Positions 27,344 through 33,104 of a DNA stretch of 33,104 nt are shown here, piece after piece (position 1 is the stretch's first letter; the number at the start of each line of letters is the position of its first letter). Origin of the DNA: Hydrogenophaga sp. IBVHS1 (GTDB lineage: Bacteria; Pseudomonadota; Gammaproteobacteria; Burkholderiales; Burkholderiaceae_C); NCBI RefSeq assembly GCF_002127265.1, contig NZ_NFUU01000003.1:699565-732668 (forward strand), given 5' to 3'. Position numbers and translations under genes: made by a program. The notes beneath the pieces were generated by a model. That model made no database searches. It was given only the letters and a program-made list of their open reading frames with translations, and was not told the origin of the DNA.

Positions 27344-28129
27344 ATGCGCCTCGAACCCACCGATGTCCTTCATGCCGCCAACCAGCCCACCGGTTCGCCG
27401 TTGGCGCGCGGGCCCCATGTTTTGCTAGCAGGAGCCACCGGCGCACTGGGCGAGGCCATGGTGACACGGCTCGCCTCCAGCAGCGCGGTGCGGCTGTTGA
27501 GTGTGCTTGTGCGCGAACCCATGGTCATGAGCTTGCGCCGCGTCAAGGAACTGCATCTGATCGGCGACGAGCCCCAACACTGGCCCGTGAAGCCTGCCGA
27601 CGATGGCTGGATTCTCATGGACCCGCCCCGCCTGTTTCACGGACGCGAGAAGGCGATGCTGGCGGTGCAGCCGGCCGAACTGCGTCCGATGGCGGAATGG
27701 ATGCGCCGCTGCGGCGTGCGGCGGCTGGTCGTGGTGCTGCCCCACCAGCAAGGGCGCCTGCCAGAGGCCATCAAGCGCGGGCTCGCCACGCTGGACGAAC
27801 AGGCCGTGGCCGCGATGGGGTTCGACACGCTGATTCTCCTGCGCTCGGCCCAGCCGGGCCCCAGGGCGGCTGCGGCAGGCAGCCTGCCCGCACGCCTGGC
27901 GGCCAGCATGCTGGGCGTTTTGCACTACCTCGTGCCGACCAACCAGAAGCCCGTGCGCGCCGATGGCGTGGCCCGCGTGGCGGCGTGCGCGCTCGAATTT
28001 GCACCACCCGGCATCCATGTGGCTGCTCCGGAACTGGTCTGGGCCGCAGCGTCCGCGCCCGACCCTGAGCCCTTGTTGAAGGTCTGGCTGCACCGGACCG
28101 GTGAGCCCGGCGACAATCGCCTTCCCTGA
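27344..28129 (+). CDS. NAD(P)-binding Rossmann-fold protein, atypical
   Basis: The 261-residue protein has a nucleotide-binding loop GATGALGEAM at about residues 29-38 after the strand PHVLLA, as in atypical SDR or NmrA-like proteins. The Tyr-x-x-x-Lys catalytic pair of classical SDR enzymes is not visible. It is therefore probably a non-classical reductase or a binding protein. The C-terminal half includes VRADGVARVAACALEFAPPG, reminiscent of nucleoside-diphosphate-sugar epimerase-like proteins. No strong ribosome-binding site is visible. It starts a run of four plus-strand genes. Confidence 0.75.
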   Translation: MRLEPTDVLHAANQPTGSPLARGPHVLLAGATGALGEAMVTRLASSSAVRLLSVLVREPMVMSLRRVKELHLIGDEPQHWPVKPADDGWILMDPPRLFHGREKAMLAVQPAELRPMAEWMRRCGVRRLVVVLPHQQGRLPEAIKRGLATLDEQAVAAMGFDTLILLRSAQPGPRAAAAGSLPARLAASMLGVLHYLVPTNQKPVRADGVARVAACALEFAPPGIHVAAPELVWAAASAPDPEPLLKVWLHRTGEPGDNRLP

Positions 28130-28152
28130 CGACCGACGAACGCCCGGCCAAC

Positions 28153-28590
28153 ATGCCCAAGACCAAACTGCCTCCTGGCAATCCCGACGACACGGAGCAC
28201 GCGTTTTACGAAGCGCTGCAGCACGCCGACATCGAACGGCTCATGGCGTGCTGGGCCGATGACGAGGACATCGTTTGCGTGCACCCGGGTGGCCCGCGCC
28301 TGGTGGGGCACGCCGCGGTACGCGCTGCCTTCGAGGCGCTATTTTCCAATGGCAGCGTGCAGGCACAGCCCGAGAAAGTTCGGCGGCTCGATGTCGGCTC
28401 CTGCAGTGTGCACAGCGTGGTGGAGCGCGTGCAGGTGATGACCGACGATGGGCCTCAGCAAGCGTGGGTGGTGGCCACCAATGTGTACACCAAGACCGCG
28501 CAGGGTTGGCGCCTGGTGGCCCACCACGCCAGCCCGGGCTCCCGCGTCGAGCCGCCTGAGGTGCTGACTGTCAAGCCGGTGCTGCATTGA
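28153..28590 (+). CDS. NTF2-like (SnoaL/DUF4440-type) protein
   Basis: The 145-residue cytoplasmic protein fits the SnoaL-like NTF2 superfamily: TEHAFYEALQHADIERLMAC at the N-terminus, then WADDEDIVCVHPGGPRLVGH, and the C-terminal strand NVYTKTAQGWRLVAHHASPG. The cone-shaped fold usually holds a small hydrophobic ligand or an isomerase site, but the role here is unknown. The stop overlaps the next gene's TTG start (TTGA), so the two are translationally coupled. Confidence 0.87.
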   Translation: MPKTKLPPGNPDDTEHAFYEALQHADIERLMACWADDEDIVCVHPGGPRLVGHAAVRAAFEALFSNGSVQAQPEKVRRLDVGSCSVHSVVERVQVMTDDGPQQAWVVATNVYTKTAQGWRLVAHHASPGSRVEPPEVLTVKPVLH

Positions 28591-29585
28591 GTTCGAGCGG
28601 CTTTGCCTACCGTGCGCCGTGGTGGCTGCCAGGCGGCAACGCGCAGACCATCTGGGCCGCTGTGGCAAGCCAGCGCCATGTCGGCGCGGCCCCGCGCTGG
28701 CGGCGCGAGCGATGGGCCACGCCCGACGGCGACTTCATCGATGTCGACCAGGCACAGCACCCCAGCGCACCCGAGGCGCCGCTGCTGGTGCTCTTTCATG
28801 GCCTCGAGGGCTCGTCAGCCAGTCAGTACGCGGTGGCCTTTGCAGACTTCGCCGCTGCAAAGGGCGTTGCGTTCGCTGTGCCCCACTTTCGCGGCTGCTC
28901 CGGAGAACTCAACCACGCGCCACGCGCCTACCACTCGGGCGACTTCGCCGAAGTCGACTGGATCCTTGAGCGGTTTGCCCGAGAAAATCCCCTTCGTCCC
29001 TTGTTGGCCGTGGGCGTTTCGCTGGGCGGCAATGCGCTGATGCGCTGGGCCGGCGAAATGGGCGACGCGGCTGCGCAGCGCGTGCGCGCGGTGGCGGCGG
29101 TGTGTTCTCCGCTCGACCTCGCCGCCGGTGGCCACGCCATCGGGCGGGGCTTCAACCGCCTCGTCTACACCCGCATGTTTCTGCGCTCCATGGTGCCCAA
29201 GGCCTTGAAGAAACTGGAACAGCACCCAGGCCTGTTCGACCGCGCGTCGCTGGTGGCTGCGAGAGATCTCTACGAGTTCGACAACCTGTTCACCGCGCCG
29301 CTGCACGGGTTTCAGGGCACCGACGACTACTGGAGCCGCGCTTCCGCCAAGCCGGTGCTGCACCGCATCCGTGTGCCCGCGCTGGCGCTCAACGCACGCA
29401 ACGACCCTTTCGTGCCCGCCAGCTCCCTGCCCACAGCGCGCGAGGCTGGCACGCACGTGACGCTGTGGCAACCCGCTCAGGGCGGACACGTGGGTTTTCC
29501 TGTTTCACACGGACCCCTCGGCCTGCCGGGCCATGTGCGCGCCATGCCCGAAGCCGTGGGAAACTGGCTGCTTTCACACGTCTGA
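28587..29585 (+). CDS. Alpha/beta hydrolase, YheT family
   Basis: The 332-residue enzyme matches YheT-type hydrolases: APWWLPGGNAQTIW at the N-terminus, LLVLFHGLEGSSASQYA, and PHFRGCSGELNHAPRAYHSG. The triad can be read directly: Ser145 in GVSLGGNAL, Asp273 in LNARNDPFVP, and His301 in QGGHVGFPVSH. Substrate is unknown; family members act on esters or lipid-like compounds. The start is TTG at 28587, inside the overlap with the upstream stop, and gives the expected N-terminal distance to the PWWLPGG motif. A later ATG would remove that motif. Confidence 0.91.
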   Translation: MSSSGFAYRAPWWLPGGNAQTIWAAVASQRHVGAAPRWRRERWATPDGDFIDVDQAQHPSAPEAPLLVLFHGLEGSSASQYAVAFADFAAAKGVAFAVPHFRGCSGELNHAPRAYHSGDFAEVDWILERFARENPLRPLLAVGVSLGGNALMRWAGEMGDAAAQRVRAVAAVCSPLDLAAGGHAIGRGFNRLVYTRMFLRSMVPKALKKLEQHPGLFDRASLVAARDLYEFDNLFTAPLHGFQGTDDYWSRASAKPVLHRIRVPALALNARNDPFVPASSLPTAREAGTHVTLWQPAQGGHVGFPVSHGPLGLPGHVRAMPEAVGNWLLSHV

Positions 29586-29595
29586 GTGCCCACCC

Positions 29596-30126
29596 ATGGA
29601 CGACATCGTCAAGGCTGCCATGGCCAAATGGCCCAACGTGCCGCATTGCTTTGGCTGGCTCGGCCTGGATGCGCGCGGCCAGTGGTACATGCGCGACGAC
29701 CGCGTGCAGGCCGCCGGGCCATTTCCCCAGGCCAGGGGCTCGCTGCTCAAGCACGACAAGCTCCTCGAATTCATCCACCGCAACTACGCCGCCGATGAGC
29801 GCGGCCAGTGGTACTTTCAGAACGGTCCGCAGCGCGTGTATGTGGAGCTGGAAATCACGCCCTGGGTCTGGCGGTTGCAGCCCGACGGCGGTGTGCTGAG
29901 TCACACGGGGCTGGCCACCCCGGTGCACGAGAGCCTGGTCGATGAAAACGGCCTCCTTTACCTGGTCACCGAGCTCGGCCCCGGGCTGGTGCACACCGCC
30001 GACATGGCCCTCGCCGCCGAAGCGGTGGAGTCAGGCCAGTGGACGCCTCGCGATGTGCGGGCCGCCGATCTGCCGAACCGGTTTGGCTTTGTGCTCAGTC
30101 CGCAGAGACTCCAGGAGCAGACATAA
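29596..30126 (+). CDS. Conserved hypothetical protein (DUF2946-like)
   Basis: The 176-residue product starts MDDIVKAAMAKWPNVPHCFG and contains two similar segments, ARGQWYMRDD and ERGQWYFQNGPQRVYVELEI, then the C-terminal half VDENGLLYLVTELG. I recall this pattern, tentatively, in Burkholderiales proteins annotated DUF2946; no function is known. It has no signal peptide or membrane helix. The ATG at 29596 is preferred over an in-frame start at 29533 that would overlap the hydrolase gene. The stop codon lies inside the base of a strong terminator. Confidence 0.8.
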   Translation: MDDIVKAAMAKWPNVPHCFGWLGLDARGQWYMRDDRVQAAGPFPQARGSLLKHDKLLEFIHRNYAADERGQWYFQNGPQRVYVELEITPWVWRLQPDGGVLSHTGLATPVHESLVDENGLLYLVTELGPGLVHTADMALAAEAVESGQWTPRDVRAADLPNRFGFVLSPQRLQEQT

Positions 30127-30153
30127 AAAAACCGGTCAGCGACCGGTTTTTTT
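30125..30153. terminator. Symmetric bidirectional terminator
   Basis: AAAAAAACCGGTC (30125-30137) pairs perfectly with GACCGGTTTTTTT (30141-30153) around an AGC loop. A-run and T-run make it active in both directions, serving the DUF2946-like gene on the plus strand and the cytochrome c gene on the minus strand. It overlaps the last two bases of the upstream stop codon. Confidence 0.93.
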
Positions 30154-30171
30154 ATGAGGCCAGAAAGTGCT

Positions 30172-31038
30172 TTACCTGGCCGCGTCCACCATGAATTGCA
30201 CCGCCGCACGAATGTCGGCATCCGAGGCGGCTGAACCGCCCTTCGGTGGCATTGCGCCCTTGCCCTTGATCGCGCTCGCGGTCAGGGCGTCAATGCCCTG
30301 TGCGATGCGCGGCGCCCAGGCGGCCTTGTCGCCGGACTTGGGTGCACCTGCCACACCCGCCGCGTGACAGACCGTGCAGGACTGCTTGTAAAGCGCCTCG
30401 CCAGCACCTGCCGCCACGGTGGCAGTGGCGGGGGCGGCTGGCGCAGCGGCAGCGGGCGCAGCGGGCGCGGCTGCAGGAGCAGCTGGGGCTGCTGCAGCCA
30501 CCGGCGCGGCGCCTGCTTCGGCAACGGGTGCCGCAGCGGCAGGGGCAGGCGCTTCGGGCACTGCAAATTTGCCACCGGCGGCGTTGGCCATGTGCACCAC
30601 CGCACGCCCGATCTCCACGTCGGTGAATGCGCCACCGGCTTGTGCGCCCATGGCGCCCTTGCCCTTGAGCGCTGAGTTCAGCAGCGCTTCGTAGCCTGTG
30701 GCAATGCGCGCCGCCCAGGCGCCCGCGTCGCCGAGCTTGGGCGCGCCAGCCAGGCCCGCGCCGTGGCAGGCCAGGCACTGCGCTGCGTAAACGGCCTCAC
30801 CCGATTGCAGCGGGCGGTTGGCATCGCGAAGTTCCACCGTGCCCACGCGCTGAATGCGCTGCGCCGTGGCCAGCTCCTGGTCCACCGCGCCCGCAGCGGG
30901 CTTGTCCCCGGAGGTCACGTAGTACACCAGACCAATGATGATGAAGACGGGAGCGACAAACGCAAAGAAGGACGTCCACAGCAGTTGGGCGGGCGTCTTG
31001 ATCGGGCCGGTGTGATGTTCGTGCGCGTGGTCGCTCAT
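30172..31038 (-). CDS. Membrane-anchored diheme cytochrome c (cytochrome c5-like)
   Basis: The 288-residue protein has an uncleaved transmembrane anchor at about residues 20-41 after a His-rich N-terminus (MSDHAHEHHTGPIKTP). Two cytochrome c domains follow, with haem motifs CLACH (88-92) and CTVCH (221-225). Likely axial methionines are at 130 (GKGAM) and 263 (GKGAMPPKGG), the latter typical of cytochrome c5. A linker of about 50 residues (about 160-212), almost only Ala and Pro, separates the domains. It probably shuttles electrons from the bc1 complex to oxidases. It is a single gene ending at the symmetric terminator. Confidence 0.93.
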   Translation of the reverse strand: MSDHAHEHHTGPIKTPAQLLWTSFFAFVAPVFIIIGLVYYVTSGDKPAAGAVDQELATAQRIQRVGTVELRDANRPLQSGEAVYAAQCLACHGAGLAGAPKLGDAGAWAARIATGYEALLNSALKGKGAMGAQAGGAFTDVEIGRAVVHMANAAGGKFAVPEAPAPAAAAPVAEAGAAPVAAAAPAAPAAAPAAPAAAAPAAPATATVAAGAGEALYKQSCTVCHAAGVAGAPKSGDKAAWAPRIAQGIDALTASAIKGKGAMPPKGGSAASDADIRAAVQFMVDAAR

Positions 31039-31157
31039 GGTGTCCTCAGGGGGTGGCGAATCGATGCCGGGGCGGGCAGTATCGTGACGGCTGGAAAGCA
31101 GCCCACGATTATAGCCAAGGGCCCTTGACCCCCGGCACCCGCAGGACCCCTGCCTGA

Positions 31158-31163
31158 TAGAAT
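31158..31163 (+). promoter_or_regulatory. Candidate -10 box before the tRNA-Arg region
   Basis: TAGAAT lies 12 bases before the truncated tRNA copy, the usual distance for a stable RNA promoter. No convincing -35 lies 16-18 bases upstream; TTGACC at 31125-31130 is 27 bases away. A weaker TAGACT (31245-31250) could serve the intact tRNA. Confidence 0.45.
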
Positions 31164-31175
31164 GCCAGCCTCTGT

Positions 31176-31214
31176 GCGGCTGTAGCTCAGTGGATAGAGT
31201 ATTGGCCTCCGAAG
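31176..31214 (+). pseudogene. Truncated tRNA-Arg(CCG), 5' half
   Basis: These 39 bases match the intact tRNA at 31270 from the acceptor stem through the anticodon loop to CCGAAG, with one difference (T instead of C, in the anticodon stem). The sequence then diverges fully, and no 3' half follows, so it cannot fold into a tRNA. It lies 55 bases before the intact gene and nearer the candidate promoter. Confidence 0.9.
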
Positions 31215-31269
31215 GCTGTCGTCATCGGCGAAAAACGCAACAAGTAGACTCTTGGTCTTCAAACAGCAT

Positions 31270-31345
31270 GCGGCTGTAGCTCAGTGGATAGAGTATCGGC
31301 CTCCGAAGCCGAGGGTCGTGGGTTCGATCCCCGCCAGCCGCACCA
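31270..31345 (+). tRNA. tRNA-Arg (anticodon CCG)
   Basis: The 76-base gene folds into a full cloverleaf. The acceptor stem is GCGGCTG/CAGCCGC, followed by A and an encoded CCA. The D arm is GCTCAGTGGATAGAGT. The anticodon arm TCGGC-CTCCGAA-GCCGA places CCG in the loop, which reads the CGG arginine codon. The T arm contains GGTTCGATCCC. It is the only intact RNA gene I found. Confidence 0.96.
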
Positions 31346-31372
31346 AAATCAACGACTTACGTGTGCCTCTTA

Positions 31373-31565
31373 TGGCCCATGCAGCAGTCGCTTGAATCCG
31401 GAGCCACTCGTTTGGCAAGTGCCTTGGGCCCTGAGAAGCTCGGTGGACAAGAGTCAGCAGCTCTTTTCAAAATTTTCTGTGGCCCATACATGGCCCACTC
31501 ATAGCCCGCCATTGATGGCTTGACGATCGGATGTCGTCATTTTTGACCATTGGACTTTGGCCCAG
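31373..31565 (+). repeat. Four direct copies of TGGCCCA
   Basis: TGGCCCA occurs at 31373, 31480, 31491 and 31558, each followed by T, T, C or G. The middle two are spaced 11 bases apart, about one helical turn. Four same-orientation copies of a 7-mer in under 200 bases exceed chance expectation. Confidence 0.6.
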
Positions 31566-31870
31566 TCAAACTCCCCTGCCGTTGTTCGTTAGCTTTCAAC
31601 GCAGATCCGGCCCGGTCGGCTTCGCGATACTCCGCTGTCAATGGCTGGTGTGCAGCGAGAGCCGACAGTCGCAATGAAGAGCTGAGCCGGCACCGCTTGC
31701 CACATCGCGGTCACTCAGCTCCTCCAAATCGCAGGGATCGAGAGCCAGCTGCCGGAGGTGCTGCAGACATTGCAAGCCTATGTGTGACGCGGACACGGCG
31801 CTTTGCGGCGACTCCCCTAGATGTTCTTCCTCAAGCAACCGCGCTCCGGTAGCATGTCCCAGATCGGCTA

Positions 31871-31888
31871 GAAGCAGACGTTTGCTTC
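31871..31888. repeat. 18-bp near-perfect palindrome
   Basis: GAAGCAGACGTTTGCTTC equals its own reverse complement except for one mismatched pair. It could be a protein-binding site or a small hairpin in the gene-free stretch. No nearby gene suggests its use. Confidence 0.5.
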
Positions 31889-32105
31889 GACGCCAAATAG
31901 CTGATCATCAATGCGCCAAGCTTGAACTCGTGGGCAATGTGGGTGCTACGCAAACTCAGATGACCGGCTCAGGCTTCAGGGACTCTTCGATAGACAGTCT
32001 TCCGGTCATTGGGGAGGAACCGCCCTGCGCAACGCAGGGGCTCGTGTCAACACACTTGACCGTACTGGCCTGGTGCGACTAGCCCAACGCCTGGCAGGAC
32101 CTTCG

Positions 32106-32127
32106 AGCGCCGCAAGGCAGCGGCGCT
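32106..32127. repeat. Small inverted repeat (hairpin)
   Basis: AGCGCCG (32106-32112) pairs perfectly with CGGCGCT (32121-32127) around an eight-base loop. No T-run follows, so a terminator is unlikely. Confidence 0.45.
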
Positions 32128-32330
32128 GACGCCACGACCTGTGGGGCCTGTTGACAGTACCCGCGGGCGTCCCGGGGTTAGCGCAAGCCGGTCAAGGCGT
32201 AGGCCGCCAATGCTTGCCCAGGGGTGAGACGCGTGCGCACCGCGCCGTATTCCCCCGTCCGCCCAACAGTCCGGCACGCAGCAGTCGGTGCCTTGTCGAT
32301 GGCGTGACCGAAAAACTCTTTGCGGGCTTT

Positions 32331-32357
32331 GGAATAAACCGCATGCCGGCGCCGTCT
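32331..32357 (+). promoter_or_regulatory. Possible ECF-sigma-type promoter
   Basis: GGAATAAA (32331-32338) and GTCT (32354-32357) are separated by 15 bases, a bipartite layout resembling promoters of some extracytoplasmic-function sigma factors. The ATG of the secreted NTF2-like gene is about 65 bases downstream. No sigma factor gene is in the window, so this rests on motif shape alone. Confidence 0.35.
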
Positions 32358-32422
32358 GCCCTTGTGTCGGGACCTCTCGGACCCTTCATCCAACACTCAC
32401 CCACCCTTCATCGGAGTCCACA

Positions 32423-32854
32423 ATGTTCAAGACTTTCGCTTTCGCTGCCACCACCCTCACACTCGCCGCCGGCAGCGCCTTCGCCGCCCCCAGCGACGAC
32501 GCCCGCACACACTTCCAGGCCATCGCCTCGGGCGACACCCAGATCGTCATGCGTGCCTATGCCGACCAGGCCCAGCTGAACTGGGTAGGCGGCCCACTCG
32601 ACGGCACCTATGCCACCACCGATGCCATTCGCGGCACCTGGGAGAAGTTCGGCAAGGCCGTCGGCCCGCTGAAGCTCAACATCGCCTCGATCGAAGAGTC
32701 GGCCAACCCCAAGGGCGCCACCGTCTCGGCCAACGTCGTCTTTGAAGGCAAGATGCCCATCAAGGTGCGCTACGTGCTGACGTTCCGCGAAGGGAAGATC
32801 GTCAGCGAGACCTGGCAGATCGACCCCAAGCTGGCAGTCGCTGCGGCCTACTGA
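32423..32854 (+). CDS. Secreted NTF2-like protein
   Basis: The 143-residue precursor starts MFKTFAFAATTLTLAAGSAF and has a signal peptide cleaved near residue 21, so the protein is periplasmic. The mature part fits the SnoaL/NTF2-like fold: ARTHFQAIASGDTQIVMRAY, LDGTYATTDAIRGTWEKFGK, and VRYVLTFREGKIVSETWQID. Ligand and role are unknown. GGAG lies upstream of the ATG; in-frame sequence from 32288 is not signal-like and is left out. The next gene follows after 48 bases and is probably co-transcribed. Confidence 0.88.
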   Translation: MFKTFAFAATTLTLAAGSAFAAPSDDARTHFQAIASGDTQIVMRAYADQAQLNWVGGPLDGTYATTDAIRGTWEKFGKAVGPLKLNIASIEESANPKGATVSANVVFEGKMPIKVRYVLTFREGKIVSETWQIDPKLAVAAAY

Positions 32855-32902
32855 TTGGCCATCATCGCGGCCACTCTCCACCGTACCCCACACGACATCC
32901 CC

Positions 32903-33104
32903 ATGAAGCACCTTCCGACTCTGGCCGCTCTGCTGATCACAGCGGCTTCCTTCACGGCACCACTCACCAGCGCCATGGCTGCAGACGCGCCGGCCAAGCT
33001 CGCCAACGGCGCGCTGGTCGACGCCAAGGGCATGACGCTCTACACCTTCGACAAGGACGTGGCAGGCAGCGGCAAGAGCACCTGCAACGGCGGCTGCGCC
33101 GCGC
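32903..33104 (+). CDS. COG4315-like secreted repeat protein, N-terminal part (cut by window end)
   Basis: Sixty-seven codons are visible. The signal peptide MKHLPTLAALLITAASFTAP is cleaved near residue 27 (SAMA). The mature start contains LVDAKGMTLYTFDKDVAGSG followed by STCNGGCAA, the repeat of predicted lipoproteins in COG4315 (PF03640, secreted repeat of unknown function). Two cysteines in CNGGC are typical. No lipobox is evident, so it is likely soluble. It pairs with the upstream NTF2-like gene on the same strand. The rest of the gene lies outside the window. Confidence 0.87.
   Translation, partial: MKHLPTLAALLITAASFTAPLTSAMAADAPAKLANGALVDAKGMTLYTFDKDVAGSGKSTCNGGCAA

Larger units (their letters stand above)
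31346..32422. other. Gene-free region after tRNA-Arg
   Basis: About 1.08 kb without a gene I can support. The open frames present are short, unlike any known family, and lack ribosome-binding sites. GC is visibly lower in places; I counted 47% over 31461-31560. The stretch holds the TGGCCCA repeats, two small inverted repeats and a candidate promoter listed separately. It looks like decayed sequence, with no recognisable integrase or transposase remnant. Confidence 0.7.

Noticed and set aside
30410..30560. Repetitive GCC/GCG tract considered as a non-coding repeat
   Set aside because: It stays in frame as an Ala/Pro linker within the cytochrome c gene.
31125..31163. TTGACC and TAGAAT as a complete promoter for tRNA-Arg
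   Set aside because: The 27-base spacing is too long for a normal sigma-70 promoter, so only the -10 box is kept as a candidate.
31284..31523. A 79-codon frame beginning inside the tRNA-Arg gene
   Set aside because: Its first 20 residues are a translation of the tRNA itself, a common artefact, and the rest resembles nothing known.
31550..31852. Possible small gene in the tRNA-proximal gap
   Set aside because: No ribosome-binding site, no recognisable domain, and Arg/Ala/Ser-rich composition as expected from random GC-rich DNA.

Overview
The window is high-GC, gene-dense chromosomal DNA of a betaproteobacterium. It is most likely from order Burkholderiales, family Comamonadaceae (Hydrogenophaga/Acidovorax-like). 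The protein sequences of the ribosomal, ATP synthase and lipoate genes point that way, as do gene orders such as dat-DUF493-lipB-lipA and EIIA(Man)-HPr-EI. The genus is an inference, not something the sequence proves.

Layout. (1) 1-2785: the end of the S10 ribosomal protein operon (rplB 3' end, rpsS, rplV, rpsC, rplP, rpmC, rpsQ), closed by a strong terminator. (2) 2849-8214: short, strand-alternating units, mainly redox and envelope functions: peroxiredoxin, GNAT acetyltransferase, cytochrome b561, cytochrome c', TlpA-like lipoprotein, DUF4197 protein, small thioredoxin-fold protein and a class III CoA-transferase. (3) 8291-12546: a tightly overlapping unit of lipoprotein, MFS transporter, and the soluble phosphotransferase proteins EIIA(Man), HPr and enzyme I. 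(4) 12543-17072, minus strand: dat, DUF493, lipB, lipA, an AraC-type regulator and a YddG-like exporter, so lipoate synthesis sits at the head of a possible six-gene unit. (5) 17125-24585: the complete F1Fo ATP synthase operon atpIBEFHAGDC, with a candidate promoter and a terminator. (6) 24653-27293: a cyclic-nucleotide-binding protein without a DNA-binding domain, then a convergent lemA-TPM-TPM operon. (7) 27344-30153: four plus-strand genes (Rossmann-fold protein, NTF2-like protein, YheT-type hydrolase, conserved hypothetical) ending in a symmetric terminator. (8) 30172-31038: a membrane-anchored diheme cytochrome c. (9) 31158-32422: tRNA-Arg(CCG) preceded by a 39-nt copy of its own 5' half, then about 1.08 kb without a convincing gene. 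(10) 32423-33104: two secreted proteins, NTF2-like and COG4315-like; the second is cut by the window end.

Nearly all of the window is ordinary core genome. I see no CRISPR array, transposase, toxin-antitoxin pair, phage gene or recognisable defence system. The part that core genes explain least is 31158-32422: the duplicated tRNA 5' half, four copies of TGGCCCA, locally lower GC and no genes. It looks like the scar of an old integration at a tRNA gene. Less striking points are the PTS cascade without a permease, the HTH-less Crp-like protein behind the ATP synthase, the AraC regulator coupled to lipA, and a possible ECF-type promoter before the last two genes. I did not find a clearly new biological system.
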